NCBI GenBank assembly: GCA_009777735.1
Contig: WRLF01000002.1
Location: 62,001-126,000, forward strand
Source of the DNA: Treponema sp.
GTDB taxonomy: Bacteria; Spirochaetota; Spirochaetia; Treponematales; Breznakiellaceae
Direction of reading: 5' to 3'
DNA: 64,000 bases
The first letter of the stretch is position 1; each line of letters opens with the position of its first letter. This document shows positions 10,643 through 19,088 of this stretch, in pieces. Both the position numbers and the translations under genes were made by a program. The notes under the pieces are model-generated. The model made no database searches. It was not told where the DNA came from and saw nothing but the letters and a program-made list of their open reading frames with translations.

Positions 10643-10664
10643 CAGCAGGTGTATTAAACATCAA

Positions 10665-10693
10665 TTGACACATTCACAGTACATCTTTATATT
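10665..10693 (+). promoter_or_regulatory. consensus sigma70 promoter of murA
   Basis: TTGACA at 10665-10670, a 17-base spacer and TATATT at 10688-10693. The murA ATG is at 10700, seven bases after the -10 box, and there is no Shine-Dalgarno, so a leaderless transcript is predicted. Confidence 0.75.
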
Positions 10694-10699
10694 CATTTT

Positions 10700-11989
10700 A
10701 TGAGTGAATACATAATCAATGGCGGTGCTCCTCTGAACGGCACAATAAAGGCAAGCGGCAATAAAAACGCTGCCCTGCCCTGTATTGCGGCGGCGCTGCT
10801 GACTGACGAACCGGTTGTACTGAGGAATATTCCCGAAATTGAAGACGTACAGGTGATGCTTGAAATATATGCTGCTCTTGGAGGAAGTGTTGAGTCTCCG
10901 GAACCAAATATTATCAGTTTACGGCTGGATAATATCACCACTTCAACAATACCTGTTGATCTGGCAAAAAAGATTAGGGCATCTATTTTATTTGCAGGCT
11001 CGCTGCTTGCCAGAACAGGCAAAGCAGTGCTGCCGCCCCCCGGCGGTGATGTCATCGGCAGACGGCGGCTGGATACTCATCTGCTCGCCCTCACCGAATT
11101 GGGAGCAAAAGTAAAAACGAATGATACATTTTCTTTTACGGCAAAGTCGCTTATTGGCGCTGACATTTTTCTCGATGAAGCTTCCGTTACCGGCACCGAA
11201 AATGCCGTAATGGCGGCCGTGCTTGCACGCGGAACAACGATTCTCACGAATGCCGCCAGCGAGCCGCATGTGCAGGACTTTTGCCGTATGCTTGTTTCCA
11301 TGGGGGCAAAGATAGAAGGCATTGGTTCAAACATACTGACCATTACCGGGGTTAAAAAACTCGGGGGCTGCGACTTTACCATTGGCGCAGATTTTATGGA
11401 AGTGGGTTCCTTTATCGGCCTTGCCGCAGCGACCGGCGGTGATCTGCACATTGAGGGAACGCGCCCCCAGGACCTGCGCCCCGCAAAAGTTGCCTTTGGC
11501 AAACTGGGCATTCACTGGGCGCAGGAAGGAACGGTCATCCATGTTCCCAAAAACCAGCCCATGGAAGTCAACTGCGACCTCGGCGGCATGATACCCAAAA
11601 TCGACGATGCTCCCTGGCCGGGTTTTCCCCCCGATCTGACAAGCATCATTACCGTTGTTGCCACACAGGTAAAAGGAACAGTGTTAATCCATGAAAAAAT
11701 GTTTGAATCGCGGATGTTCTTTGTGGACAAGCTCATCGGAATGGGTGCGCGAATTGTATTATGCGATCCCCACCGGGCGGTGGTTTCCGGCCCGACAAAA
11801 CTCCGCGGTTCAGAGCTGACAAGCCCCGATGTCCGCGCCGGCATGGCAATGCTTATAGCCGCCCTCTGCGCCGAGGGGAAAAGCGTTATACGCAATGTTT
11901 ACCAGATTGAACGCGGTTACGAAAACCTTGTGGACAGGCTTTCTTCGCTTGGAGCGCGGATTGTGAAGAAAACCCCGTTCCTGGGCTGA
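10700..11989 (+). CDS. murA: UDP-N-acetylglucosamine 1-carboxyvinyltransferase
   Basis: Catalyses the first committed step of peptidoglycan synthesis, transfer of enolpyruvate from PEP to UDP-GlcNAc in the cytoplasm. Family signatures: K22 in [10 protein letters not shown], the active-site loop [31 protein letters not shown] and [17 protein letters not shown]. The loop position held by the reactive Cys (Cys115 in E. coli) is Asp117 here. In Borrelia, Chlamydia and mycobacteria the same exchange gives a working enzyme not inhibited by fosfomycin. Length of 429 residues is normal. The start is set by the family alignment, since no ribosome-binding site is present. Confidence 0.95.
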   Translation: MSEYIINGGAPLNGTIKASGNKNAALPCIAAALLTDEPVVLRNIPEIEDVQVMLEIYAALGGSVESPEPNIISLRLDNITTSTIPVDLAKKIRASILFAGSLLARTGKAVLPPPGGDVIGRRRLDTHLLALTELGAKVKTNDTFSFTAKSLIGADIFLDEASVTGTENAVMAAVLARGTTILTNAASEPHVQDFCRMLVSMGAKIEGIGSNILTITGVKKLGGCDFTIGADFMEVGSFIGLAAATGGDLHIEGTRPQDLRPAKVAFGKLGIHWAQEGTVIHVPKNQPMEVNCDLGGMIPKIDDAPWPGFPPDLTSIITVVATQVKGTVLIHEKMFESRMFFVDKLIGMGARIVLCDPHRAVVSGPTKLRGSELTSPDVRAGMAMLIAALCAEGKSVIRNVYQIERGYENLVDRLSSLGARIVKKTPFLG

Positions 11990-12017
11990 CGGTTTTACGA
12001 GATTAAGGTTGTTCGCC

Positions 12018-12046
12018 TTGTAAGCGTGGCAGGTATATAGTAAAAT
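12018..12046 (+). promoter_or_regulatory. promoter of clan-AA protease gene
   Basis: TTGTAA at 12018-12023, 17-base spacer, TAAAAT at 12041-12046. A ribosome-binding site (CAGGAG) lies between it and the ATG at 12067. Confidence 0.5.
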
Positions 12047-12066
12047 GGGAAACAGGAGAAAAACGC

Positions 12067-12429
12067 ATGAGCAGATTCATGGTAAACCTGGTGGCAATAA
12101 ACCCAAAAGAAGAGCACCGCTGCACGCCGCCTGTGGAAGTATTGGTTGATACAGGATCAGAATTGTCATGGCTGCCGAAGCAGTTGCTGCTGGAAGCCGG
12201 CATAACGCCGCGCGGGAAAAAACGATTCAAACTCGCCGACAATCAGGTAGTAGAGCGCGACTACGGCTACGCGATACTGACAGCCGAAGGCTACACAACA
12301 AACGATGAAATAATATTAGCAGAATCCGGCGATATGTCGCTGTTAGGCGTGCGGACGCTCGAAGGCTTTAGCGTAATGGTAGATAACATAGGGCATCGCT
12401 TTGTCGCCACCGCGACTTTAGCTTGTTGA
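12067..12429 (+). CDS. retropepsin-like clan-AA aspartic protease domain protein
   Basis: A 120-residue single-domain protein. VEVLVDTGSELSWLP holds the DTGS catalytic motif of retropepsin-like folds, and SLLGVRTLEGFSVMVD is the conserved LLG strand plus flap region of bacterial homologues. Such proteins act as homodimers if active. There is no signal peptide, so it is cytoplasmic. A good AGGAG lies 8 bases before the ATG. A paralogue-like protein with DTGAGT lies at 58632-59045. The bacterial role of the family is unknown, and the gene lies next to an accessory ATPase. Confidence 0.7.
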   Translation: MSRFMVNLVAINPKEEHRCTPPVEVLVDTGSELSWLPKQLLLEAGITPRGKKRFKLADNQVVERDYGYAILTAEGYTTNDEIILAESGDMSLLGVRTLEGFSVMVDNIGHRFVATATLAC

Positions 12430-12431
12430 GA

Positions 12432-12459
12432 TGCTGTTGCAGGAACAGGCATTTTTTTT
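12432..12459 (+). terminator. intrinsic terminator after clan-AA protease gene
   Basis: A stem TGCTGTT / AACAGGCA with one bulge and loop GCAGG, followed by eight T residues at 12452-12459, just after the stop at 12429. Confidence 0.5.
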
Positions 12460-12474
12460 CCTCGGGTTGCAGGG

Positions 12475-13701
12475 CTATATCTCCCACACAGGAACAGCAA
12501 TAACATTTTTGCCAATAGAAATGGTTTTGTCTGAAAGGCAAATAACCGCTCCGGTTCCTATCGGCTTTTTAAATACTGACAAAGTTTTAAAGGCACTGTA
12601 ATCTTTTGTGTTTGGAGCTGCTGTTTTTTTGACTTCTATGGGATAAATGGTCATGTTTTTTTCTATAATAAAATCAATTTCCTTTTGATCGGTATCACGA
12701 TAGAAAAAAATGTTGGGTACATCTCCATTGTGCCAATAGGATTTCATTATTTCCGTAAAAACGTATGTTTCAAGCATGGCTCCGCTTTGCGCTCCGTTCA
12801 TGAGAGATGCCGGTGAATCCCATGAACAAAGAAATGATGCAAGGCCTGTATCAAGAAAATAAATTTTGGGAGTTTTTATCGTGCGCTTTGCAACATTTGA
12901 GCTGTATGGATATAACAGATGTATTATTCCCGACCTTTCCAGAATTTCCAGCCATATTTTTGCTGTTCGTAAATCAATGTGAGCATCTTGAGCCAGATTT
13001 GAATAATTTAGAAGCTGGCCGGTTCTTGCCGCAATAGCGACAAGAAAGTTGAAAAAATTTATTTCATTTTCTATATTGTAAAAATCTTTAACATCTCTCG
13101 CTATATAGGTTTGTATATAAGAATCGTAAAATATTTTTCGCATATTCCTGGCGTTTTTATTTGTTATGATACGGGGAAATGATCCTGTCCATATTTTTTC
13201 GAATATTTCGGGCGATGTAAGCATATTGCCCATTTGAGCTTTTTTTACAAGGCTGAGCGAGGGTAGAAAAGGCCTTGAATCTTTTGGTCTGCCGTTTATT
13301 TCCTTTTGAGAAAAACCCAGCATATTGAGTATAGCTACACGACCAGCCAAGCTTTCTTTTATTCCCTGCATAAGGTGATATTTTTGAGAGCCTGTCAGCC
13401 AGAACAATCCGTTTTTCCTGGCTTTATCCGCATGGATTTTTATATAGGTAAAAAGTTCCGGGGCATACTGTGCTTCGTCAATTATTACCGGCGGGGGATT
13501 TTCTTCAATAAATCTTTGCGGGTCTGATTTTGCCAAAGCTCTTGCCTTAATATCGTCCAGAGAAACATACCGTCGGTTTTTACCCCCAAGCCGTTCCATA
13601 ACCCAACTTTTTCCGATCTGCCTCATTCCGGTCAGAAGCAAAACAGGGAAACCTTTGCTTGATTTTTGAATGGTTGATTGAATAGTCCTTTCAAGTTCCA
13701 T
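12475..13701 (-). CDS. AAA ATPase with DUF4143 domain
   Basis: A 408-residue predicted ATPase. Residues 20-140 form an AAA_14-type ATPase with Walker A GMRQIGKS near 25-32 and Walker B PVIIDEAQ; WLTGSQ follows as sensor 1. The C-terminal half (about 190-390) is DUF4143, with LQTYIARD-like YIQTYIARDV and a late IDFIIEKN...IEVK segment that resembles a nuclease-like fold. The family is widespread and patchy in prokaryotes, without a settled role. It stands alone on the minus strand behind a 10-base inverted repeat that could be an operator. Probably horizontally mobile. Confidence 0.85.
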   Translation of the reverse strand: MELERTIQSTIQKSSKGFPVLLLTGMRQIGKSWVMERLGGKNRRYVSLDDIKARALAKSDPQRFIEENPPPVIIDEAQYAPELFTYIKIHADKARKNGLFWLTGSQKYHLMQGIKESLAGRVAILNMLGFSQKEINGRPKDSRPFLPSLSLVKKAQMGNMLTSPEIFEKIWTGSFPRIITNKNARNMRKIFYDSYIQTYIARDVKDFYNIENEINFFNFLVAIAARTGQLLNYSNLAQDAHIDLRTAKIWLEILERSGIIHLLYPYSSNVAKRTIKTPKIYFLDTGLASFLCSWDSPASLMNGAQSGAMLETYVFTEIMKSYWHNGDVPNIFFYRDTDQKEIDFIIEKNMTIYPIEVKKTAAPNTKDYSAFKTLSVFKKPIGTGAVICLSDKTISIGKNVIAVPVWEI

Positions 13702-13712
13702 TTTGTACCGTC

Positions 13713-13746
13713 CGTTTAATTTAGCATATATATGTAAAATTAAACG
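13713..13746. promoter_or_regulatory. inverted repeat, possible operator of the DUF4143 gene
   Basis: Perfect 10-base arms CGTTTAATTT and AAATTAAACG separated by 14 bases that contain CATATATATG. It starts 12 bases upstream of the DUF4143 start codon, in the expected promoter region. No regulator gene lies next to it. Confidence 0.4.
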
Positions 13747-13811
13747 AACCCATGAAAAATGTCAAGGGGGATACCCAAAAACACAACTAATTACTATTTT
13801 TATGATTTTTA

Positions 13812-13840
13812 TTGACTATCAATTTTTACTGTGATATATT
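13812..13840 (+). promoter_or_regulatory. sigma70 promoter of lipoprotein cluster, copy 1
   Basis: TTGACT at 13812-13817, 17-base spacer, TATATT at 13835-13840. The segment is nearly the same as that at 15548-15576, down to TTTTTACTGTGA before the -10 box and TCAC after it. Confidence 0.7.
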
Positions 13841-13845
13841 AATCA

Positions 13846-13946
13846 CACGGAGGCACGGAGTTCACAAAGGACACGGAGGAAGAGATAATGAGGGTTTCCT
13901 TCTTCTTCTTCTTTGTGTTCTTCGTGCCTTTGCGCCTTTGTGAGAG
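13846..13946. repeat. imperfect palindrome of CACGGAGG units in a 5' leader
   Basis: The left arm repeats CACGGAG-like units; the right arm holds the complementary CTTTGTG/TTCGTGCC units. Together they could fold into a hairpin of about 100 bases between the promoter and the lipoprotein start at 13964. Similar CACAGAGG/CACGGAGG repeats are dispersed in many bacterial genomes. Confidence 0.6.
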
Positions 13947-13963
13947 AATATTAAGGGAAATGT

Positions 13964-14488
13964 ATGGAGACCGCTATGGCAATGGTTAAAAGCAAAAAAG
14001 ACTGTGCATGGCACATAGTTCTGGCAGCATTACTAATTGCAGTGGTATGTATTGGTTGTGCTGAAGAACAGGGAAGTTTTGAGATGGATAATTATCCCCA
14101 TGAACTTGGGAGATTCAAGGGTTTAAGTGCTGATACAGAATGGCGGATTTTACAGGATTGCTATAGGCAATATATACAGCCTAACCAAGAACTTTACATG
14201 CAGTCTATCAATGATCTTGAGATCATTCAACATGGCGGCAATTATAATGGTTCTGTCGTGGTTACCTTGCTGGGAAGGTGGCCGCAAGTCACCGAATATC
14301 CGCCTTCAAACACAATACGTGATGAGATTTTTAACATTTACTCACTGGCTCCCCTGGTCTGGAATGACGGGATATTTTATACCGCACGAGAGGCTTATGA
14401 TTCGGCTCTGCTGAAAAAAGAAGACTTGCAGACTATTGCCGGCTTATTAGAAATTGATGATACCATTGATCTTGATGATTTATATTAA
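13964..14488 (+). CDS. lipoprotein of unknown function
   Basis: A 174-residue predicted lipoprotein. After a short charged start the hydrophobic stretch ends in VCIGC, giving a lipidated Cys32. The mature part is acidic and has no domain I recognise; it ends in a D-rich tail (IDDTIDLDDLY). A ribosome-binding site (AAGGGA) lies 6 bases before the ATG. It is followed after 12 bases by another lipoprotein gene and shares its promoter. A remnant of its last codons also lies before the second lipoprotein copy near 15610. Confidence 0.65.
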   Translation: METAMAMVKSKKDCAWHIVLAALLIAVVCIGCAEEQGSFEMDNYPHELGRFKGLSADTEWRILQDCYRQYIQPNQELYMQSINDLEIIQHGGNYNGSVVVTLLGRWPQVTEYPPSNTIRDEIFNIYSLAPLVWNDGIFYTAREAYDSALLKKEDLQTIAGLLEIDDTIDLDDLY

Positions 14489-14500
14489 AGGAGAAAGAAA

Positions 14501-15019
14501 ATGAAAAAATCAAATGTTTTAGGACTGGCTATCCTGTTCTTTGCAGGATTGTTTACGGTGGCCTGCGCAAATGATAACAGTGGAACAGCAAATAACATTG
14601 ATCCCAGGGGGGTAACCATGGGTGATTTTAGTTTATCGGTAACATTGGATAAAACCGAGGCTCGAATCGGAGATACGATCACGGCAATCGTTGTTTTCAA
14701 AAACTTGAGCGGCAGGGATATTGAAGCGGAATTGCCGGATTGGATTGCTGCAAAAGGCGGTCAGGGAATAGAGGATATTTTGCAATCAATTTTAGTACCT
14801 GAAGGGGTTGAATGGTTTTTTCCAAGTATTAAATTTGAGCCAAGACCAATAATTTTAATTGAAAGCGGGGCCGTAATTGAGCGGCTGTTTGAACACACCG
14901 TAACAGAATCGGGAGATTTGGAAATTCTTGGCGGAGCTTTTTTTAACACAGCTGATGATACTGCAAACCCTTATGGCATACAGATTGTTCGGAACTCAAT
15001 AATAATAAAAGTTCAATAA
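14501..15019 (+). CDS. lipoprotein with Ig-like fold pattern, copy 1
   Basis: A 172-residue predicted lipoprotein; signal peptide with lipobox FTVAC (Cys22). The segment FSLSVTLDKTEARIGDTITA resembles the opening strands of a bacterial Ig-like or transglutaminase-adjacent beta domain (intracellular proteinase inhibitor BsuPI-like fold is possible). Function unknown. It differs from copy 2 (15659-16198) in the linker after the lipobox and at a few residues. AAAGGAG precedes the ATG. It follows the 13964 lipoprotein by 12 bases and is likely on the same transcript. Confidence 0.7.
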   Translation: MKKSNVLGLAILFFAGLFTVACANDNSGTANNIDPRGVTMGDFSLSVTLDKTEARIGDTITAIVVFKNLSGRDIEAELPDWIAAKGGQGIEDILQSILVPEGVEWFFPSIKFEPRPIILIESGAVIERLFEHTVTESGDLEILGGAFFNTADDTANPYGIQIVRNSIIIKVQ

Positions 15020-15250
15020 AGACTACTGCGGGCCGTTGGCCTATACTTGACCCACAGAATCTTAATCTAACATTTTGCTTTGATTCTTCTCGCTCGTCTT
15101 CTCCAGCAGAGATGCCTGCAAATGTTTTGCCGTCCCGCCACCCCGCCCGCCGCCGCCTTGCTTCCAGGTATGACGGATTAAGTTTCAAGAGCAAAAGATA
15201 CGGATAATATTGGCCCATTTACCGGAAAACAACATAAAAACTACCGTTGA

Positions 15251-15361
15251 CTAGCTGATGATTTTATACATCTTACTGACATTGCCCAGCTCGTTTGCCA
15301 GATCCAGAAGATTGAGTTTGCGGCTTTTTGTGATACTGTGGAATTGGTGATCAAAACATTA
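15251..15361 (-). pseudogene. transposase N-terminal remnant
   Basis: A minus-strand frame reads KSRKLNLLDLANELGNVSK before a stop, which resembles the helix-turn-helix start of integrase-core (IS481-like) transposases. The start seems shifted by one base (ATG TTT then GATCAC in another frame) and the catalytic domain is missing. The rest of the 15020-15650 gap is AT-rich and holds no gene I can support beyond the promoter at 15548-15576. Confidence 0.4.
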
Positions 15362-15547
15362 TACCATTCGGAGGTTTTTATGATCGCTATTTTTTAGAGA
15401 TGTCAGGTAAATACTTTACTTATGCAAATAAATATCAATAACTTCGTAATTCTTTTACCAAATATATTTCAAATGAAACTGTAAAAGTTACTAATGAAAA
15501 TATTGCAATAATGTAATTAATATTTTTAAAATATTTATGATTTTTTA

Positions 15548-15576
15548 TTGACAATATTTTTTTACTGTGATATATT
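15548..15576 (+). promoter_or_regulatory. sigma70 promoter of lipoprotein copy 2
   Basis: TTGACA at 15548-15553, 17-base spacer, TATATT at 15571-15576; near copy of the promoter at 13812-13840. Here it drives the lipoprotein directly, without the palindrome and extra gene found in copy 1. Confidence 0.7.
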
Positions 15577-15658
15577 ATTCACTAGAGATTGTTTTGCTAG
15601 ATTATTTGATCTTGATGATACCATTGATCTTGATGATTTATGTTAAAGGAGAATGAAA

Positions 15659-16198
15659 ATGAAAAAATCAAATGTTTTAGTTCTGGCTATCCTGTTCTTT
15701 ACAGGATTGTTTACGGTGGCCTGCGCAAATGATAACAGTGGAACAAATATTGACCCCCGAACCTTTGCAGATGATCCAAAGGAGGCAGAAGTAGTCGTGG
15801 GTGATTTTAGTTTATCGGTAACATTGGATAAAACCGAGGCTCGAATCGGAGATACGATCACGGCAACCGTTGTTTTCAAAAACTTGAGCGGCAGGGATAT
15901 TGAAGCGGAATTGCCGGATTGGATTGCTGCAAAAGGCGGTCAGGGAATAGAGGATATTTTGCAATCAATTTTAATACCTGAAGGGATGAAATGGTTTTTT
16001 CCAAGTATTAAATTTGAGCCAAGACCAATAATTTTAATTGAAAGCGGGGCCGTAATTGAGCGGCTGTTTGAACACACCGTAACAGAATCGGGAGATTTGG
16101 AAATTCGTGGTGGAGCTTTTTTTATCACAGCTGATGATACTGCAAACCCTTATGGCATACAGATTGTTCGGAACTCAATAATAATAAAAGTTCAATAA
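15659..16198 (+). CDS. lipoprotein with Ig-like fold pattern, copy 2
   Basis: Near-identical paralogue of the 14501-15019 product, with an extra stretch after the lipobox (Cys22 in FTVAC) that includes RTFADDPKEAEVVV. The ATG at 15659 matches the start of copy 1 and is 8 bases from GGAG; an ATG six bases earlier would be too close to the ribosome-binding site. The gene for a protease/LRR lipoprotein follows after 25 bases and has its own ribosome-binding site, so the two are probably co-transcribed. Function unknown; an Ig-like or protease-inhibitor-like beta fold is one possibility given the protease next door. Confidence 0.7.
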   Translation: MKKSNVLVLAILFFTGLFTVACANDNSGTNIDPRTFADDPKEAEVVVGDFSLSVTLDKTEARIGDTITATVVFKNLSGRDIEAELPDWIAAKGGQGIEDILQSILIPEGMKWFFPSIKFEPRPIILIESGAVIERLFEHTVTESGDLEIRGGAFFITADDTANPYGIQIVRNSIIIKVQ

Positions 16199-16223
16199 AG
16201 ACTACATAAAGGAGAATACCGCA

Positions 16224-19088
16224 ATGAAAAAGAAATCATATATGACAATGGTGTATACAGTCGGGCTATGCCTCTTGATGGCTTGTAGTGTGGATATTGA
16301 CACAACAACAGCACATTCAGCAAGGAATTTTAATACTGGTATTACAGAAAGCGAGCATCAGTTTTTTAGAAATCAGGAAAAAAGCTTAAATATATTGGAT
16401 GAAGCAATGAGTCCGTTTAGAAAAGGATTTGATGAGGCAACAGGAATGCCAGTATATAACGAAAGTTTTGCAGGCGTATTTATAGACGAGAACGGTCATT
16501 TAAACATAGGCATAATCCAAGACTCTATTACAGAACAAACAGAAATTTCAATGAATAGATTGAGAGGGCAAGTTATATATAGACAAGATGATTATAGTTA
16601 CAATTTTTTGTTAAAAAAAATGGAAGTGATATCTGAGGCGGCGTATGACTTTGGAATCCACAGGGTCAGCTTAAGGGAGGATCAGAATCGATTATATATT
16701 TACCTCTTCGATATAAATCGTGCAGGAGATATAAAGAATTTATTTCATGTTCAAGGCGCTTTTGATGAAAATGCAATTGTTTTTATTGATGACCCAAAAA
16801 ATATTTTGTTTTTTCAGCAGGCATATTCAGGCGAGGGAATTACACGAACAACAAGTGGTACTGGAACAATTGGTGTGAACGCTTATGACAACACAACGGG
16901 AAGAATAGGTGTTATTACCAATGAGCACGTTGCAAGATTAGGCGACACTATGATTCATGGAGGAAGTATCATAGGTCCTGTTTTAAAAGCGCAATTAGGT
17001 GGAGATGTTGATGCCTCTTTTATACCTTTTCAAAATCAAAATGAATGGAATATGACTCCAAATGCACGAAACAGCGGGATTACACATACAAATATAAGAT
17101 TAGGAAACGAGTCGCAAATTGTGAATGGCAGAAGTATTATGAAAATAGGATTGACAACCGGCACTGCTTTTGGAACGATTAGGAGTGCTAACACCAGAAC
17201 AATTATGGATAATCCGCACGGAAGTGGCAGAATAACAATTAATAATACCATCGAATTAAATATTGCAAATGCACTTGGAGATAGCGGCGGCCCTGTTTAC
17301 TTTAATGACACTCAAACAGATACTTTATGGCTAATAGGTATTCATTTTGCAGGCAATGGATCACCAGGGACAATAGGTTCTGCGTGCCGAATATCAAACG
17401 TAATGTCGGTTTTGAATGTAACACCGATAACAAACGATACATATCAGTTTACCAATGTTGGAGACAATGTCAGGGTTGACGGATTAAATATAGCACGAAT
17501 TGATTATCCTGTAGGCAGACTGACAATTCCAAGTCAATTCAATGGCATAAATGTAACGCAATTAGGTGTGTCAGCTTTTTCAGGACGAACGGGTATTACA
17601 AGTGTTACCTTACCCAACACTCTGCAAAATATTGGGTGGGGTTCATTTGCAAGTACAAGTATTAGCAATATAATAATTCCAACTACGGTAACAAGGATAG
17701 AGGAAAATGCGTTTTTAAATACTGGAATTTGGAATAATACACCAGATAACAGCGTGGTTTATGCGGACAAATGGGCGATAGGATATAAGGGAAATACTGC
17801 TAATATTGTATCAATAAGACCTGACACTATCGGGATTGGTGATTTTGCATTTAATCAAAAAAACGTCTTAAATAGTGTAAATTTACCTTTCGCCACCATA
17901 ATTGGCAACAATGCTTTTTATTATTGTACAAACCTTGTTAGTGTTAATTTACCTTCTGCCACAATCATAGGCGAAAATGCTTTCAGTAATTGCACCAACC
18001 TTGAAAGTATCAATTTACCTGTGGCAACCACCATAAACACTTATGCCTTCTACTACTGTACCAGCCTTGTTAGTGTGAATTTCCCTGAAGCAACCAGCAT
18101 TGGATACGGCGCTTTTAATTTATGTACCAGCCTTGAAAGTGTGGATTTTCCAAAAGCAACCAACATCATCTACGGGGCTTTCAGTAATTGTTCCAGTCTT
18201 GAAAGTGTGAATTTGCCTTTGGCGGCTAGCATTGGATACGGCGCTTTCAGTTACTGTTACAGCCTTGAAAGTATATATTTACCTGCGGCAACCAGTATAG
18301 GTTTGTATGCCTTCTATTACAGCAACAATCTTGAAAGTGTGGATTTACCTTTGGCAACCAGCATTGGCACCGATGCCTTCATGGGTTGTTCCAGCTTGAC
18401 CAGCGTGAAATTACCTAAAGCACCTAACACTTCCAATATTCCCGTAAGCCAGTTGAAACATCTGACAATAGGGCAGACCAGCATTGGTAGTAATACCTTT
18501 GCCAACCGAATCAAACTTATTAGTTTAGATTTTCCTGAAGCTATCAGTATTGGCAGTAATGCTTTCACAGGCAGTTCCAATTTGATCAGTTTAAAAATAC
18601 CAAAAGTAACCAGCGCCTCCAATATCCCCTTAAACCAACTGGAACACTTAACTATAGGGCTAACCAGCGTTGAAAATTCTGCCTTTGCCAACCTCACAAA
18701 TCTGATAAGTTTGGATTTACCTGAAGCTACCATAACTTACCACTATGCCTTCAGCGGTTGCACTAACTTAACTAGTATAAATTTACCCAAGGTATTTGCC
18801 ATTGGGCCATATTCCTTTTCAGGTACAGGGACACAAGCGCTTACTGTTACTTTGAGAGATACGGCGCCTGCAGTAGGGAATTTCCTATTTGACAACATAC
18901 ATTCGCCCAAAAATGTTATAGTCAGGATTCCCGATGGGGCCACCGGTTATGGTACAATACCTTTTAATAATGCGGACACCAATACAGTTAACTGGGGAAA
19001 TGGCTTCAGAGGCAGAGGGTGGATGCCGCCTGGTTCCCCGCCTGGTACGGTGAACCCCAACATCGACCTTACATTTGCTTCTATTTAA
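16224..19088 (+). CDS. lipoprotein: trypsin-like serine protease fused to BspA-type LRRs
   Basis: A 954-residue surface protein. Signal peptide with lipobox LMAC (Cys21). Residues about 205-395 look like a chymotrypsin-fold protease: His235 in ITNEHVA, a candidate Asp263 in DVDASFIPF and Ser354 in LGDSGGPVYF; the late GIHFAG strand fits too. From about residue 430 the protein carries BspA-type LRRs of about 23 residues with the pattern IGxxAFxxCxxLxSVxLPxAT. It ends in a Gly-rich strand and N-rich tail shared with the other LRR proteins here. AAAGGAG precedes the ATG. LRRs of this class bind host or polymer surfaces, so a surface-tethered protease is plausible. Confidence 0.85.
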   Translation: MKKKSYMTMVYTVGLCLLMACSVDIDTTTAHSARNFNTGITESEHQFFRNQEKSLNILDEAMSPFRKGFDEATGMPVYNESFAGVFIDENGHLNIGIIQDSITEQTEISMNRLRGQVIYRQDDYSYNFLLKKMEVISEAAYDFGIHRVSLREDQNRLYIYLFDINRAGDIKNLFHVQGAFDENAIVFIDDPKNILFFQQAYSGEGITRTTSGTGTIGVNAYDNTTGRIGVITNEHVARLGDTMIHGGSIIGPVLKAQLGGDVDASFIPFQNQNEWNMTPNARNSGITHTNIRLGNESQIVNGRSIMKIGLTTGTAFGTIRSANTRTIMDNPHGSGRITINNTIELNIANALGDSGGPVYFNDTQTDTLWLIGIHFAGNGSPGTIGSACRISNVMSVLNVTPITNDTYQFTNVGDNVRVDGLNIARIDYPVGRLTIPSQFNGINVTQLGVSAFSGRTGITSVTLPNTLQNIGWGSFASTSISNIIIPTTVTRIEENAFLNTGIWNNTPDNSVVYADKWAIGYKGNTANIVSIRPDTIGIGDFAFNQKNVLNSVNLPFATIIGNNAFYYCTNLVSVNLPSATIIGENAFSNCTNLESINLPVATTINTYAFYYCTSLVSVNFPEATSIGYGAFNLCTSLESVDFPKATNIIYGAFSNCSSLESVNLPLAASIGYGAFSYCYSLESIYLPAATSIGLYAFYYSNNLESVDLPLATSIGTDAFMGCSSLTSVKLPKAPNTSNIPVSQLKHLTIGQTSIGSNTFANRIKLISLDFPEAISIGSNAFTGSSNLISLKIPKVTSASNIPLNQLEHLTIGLTSVENSAFANLTNLISLDLPEATITYHYAFSGCTNLTSINLPKVFAIGPYSFSGTGTQALTVTLRDTAPAVGNFLFDNIHSPKNVIVRIPDGATGYGTIPFNNADTNTVNWGNGFRGRGWMPPGSPPGTVNPNIDLTFASI

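Larger units (their letters stand above)
14451..16203 (+). repeat. tandem gene duplication, units about 14451-15024 and 15609-16203
   Basis: The two units share the last codons of the upstream lipoprotein gene, the same ribosome-binding site and almost the whole following lipoprotein gene, ending at a common GACTAC. They differ mainly in an indel near codon 30. Both are preceded at a distance by near-identical promoters (13812-13840 and 15548-15576). The spacer of about 590 bases holds a transposase remnant. Confidence 0.85.

Noticed and set aside
11035-11055. GC-rich CCCCCCGGCGG stretch in murA
   Set aside because: It encodes the conserved active-site loop PPGGDVIG and lacks the hairpin core.
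14943-15218. Minus-strand frame of 91 codons after lipoprotein copy 1
   Set aside because: It overlaps the end of the lipoprotein gene, lacks a ribosome-binding site, and has an Arg-rich low-complexity centre. No recognisable protein.
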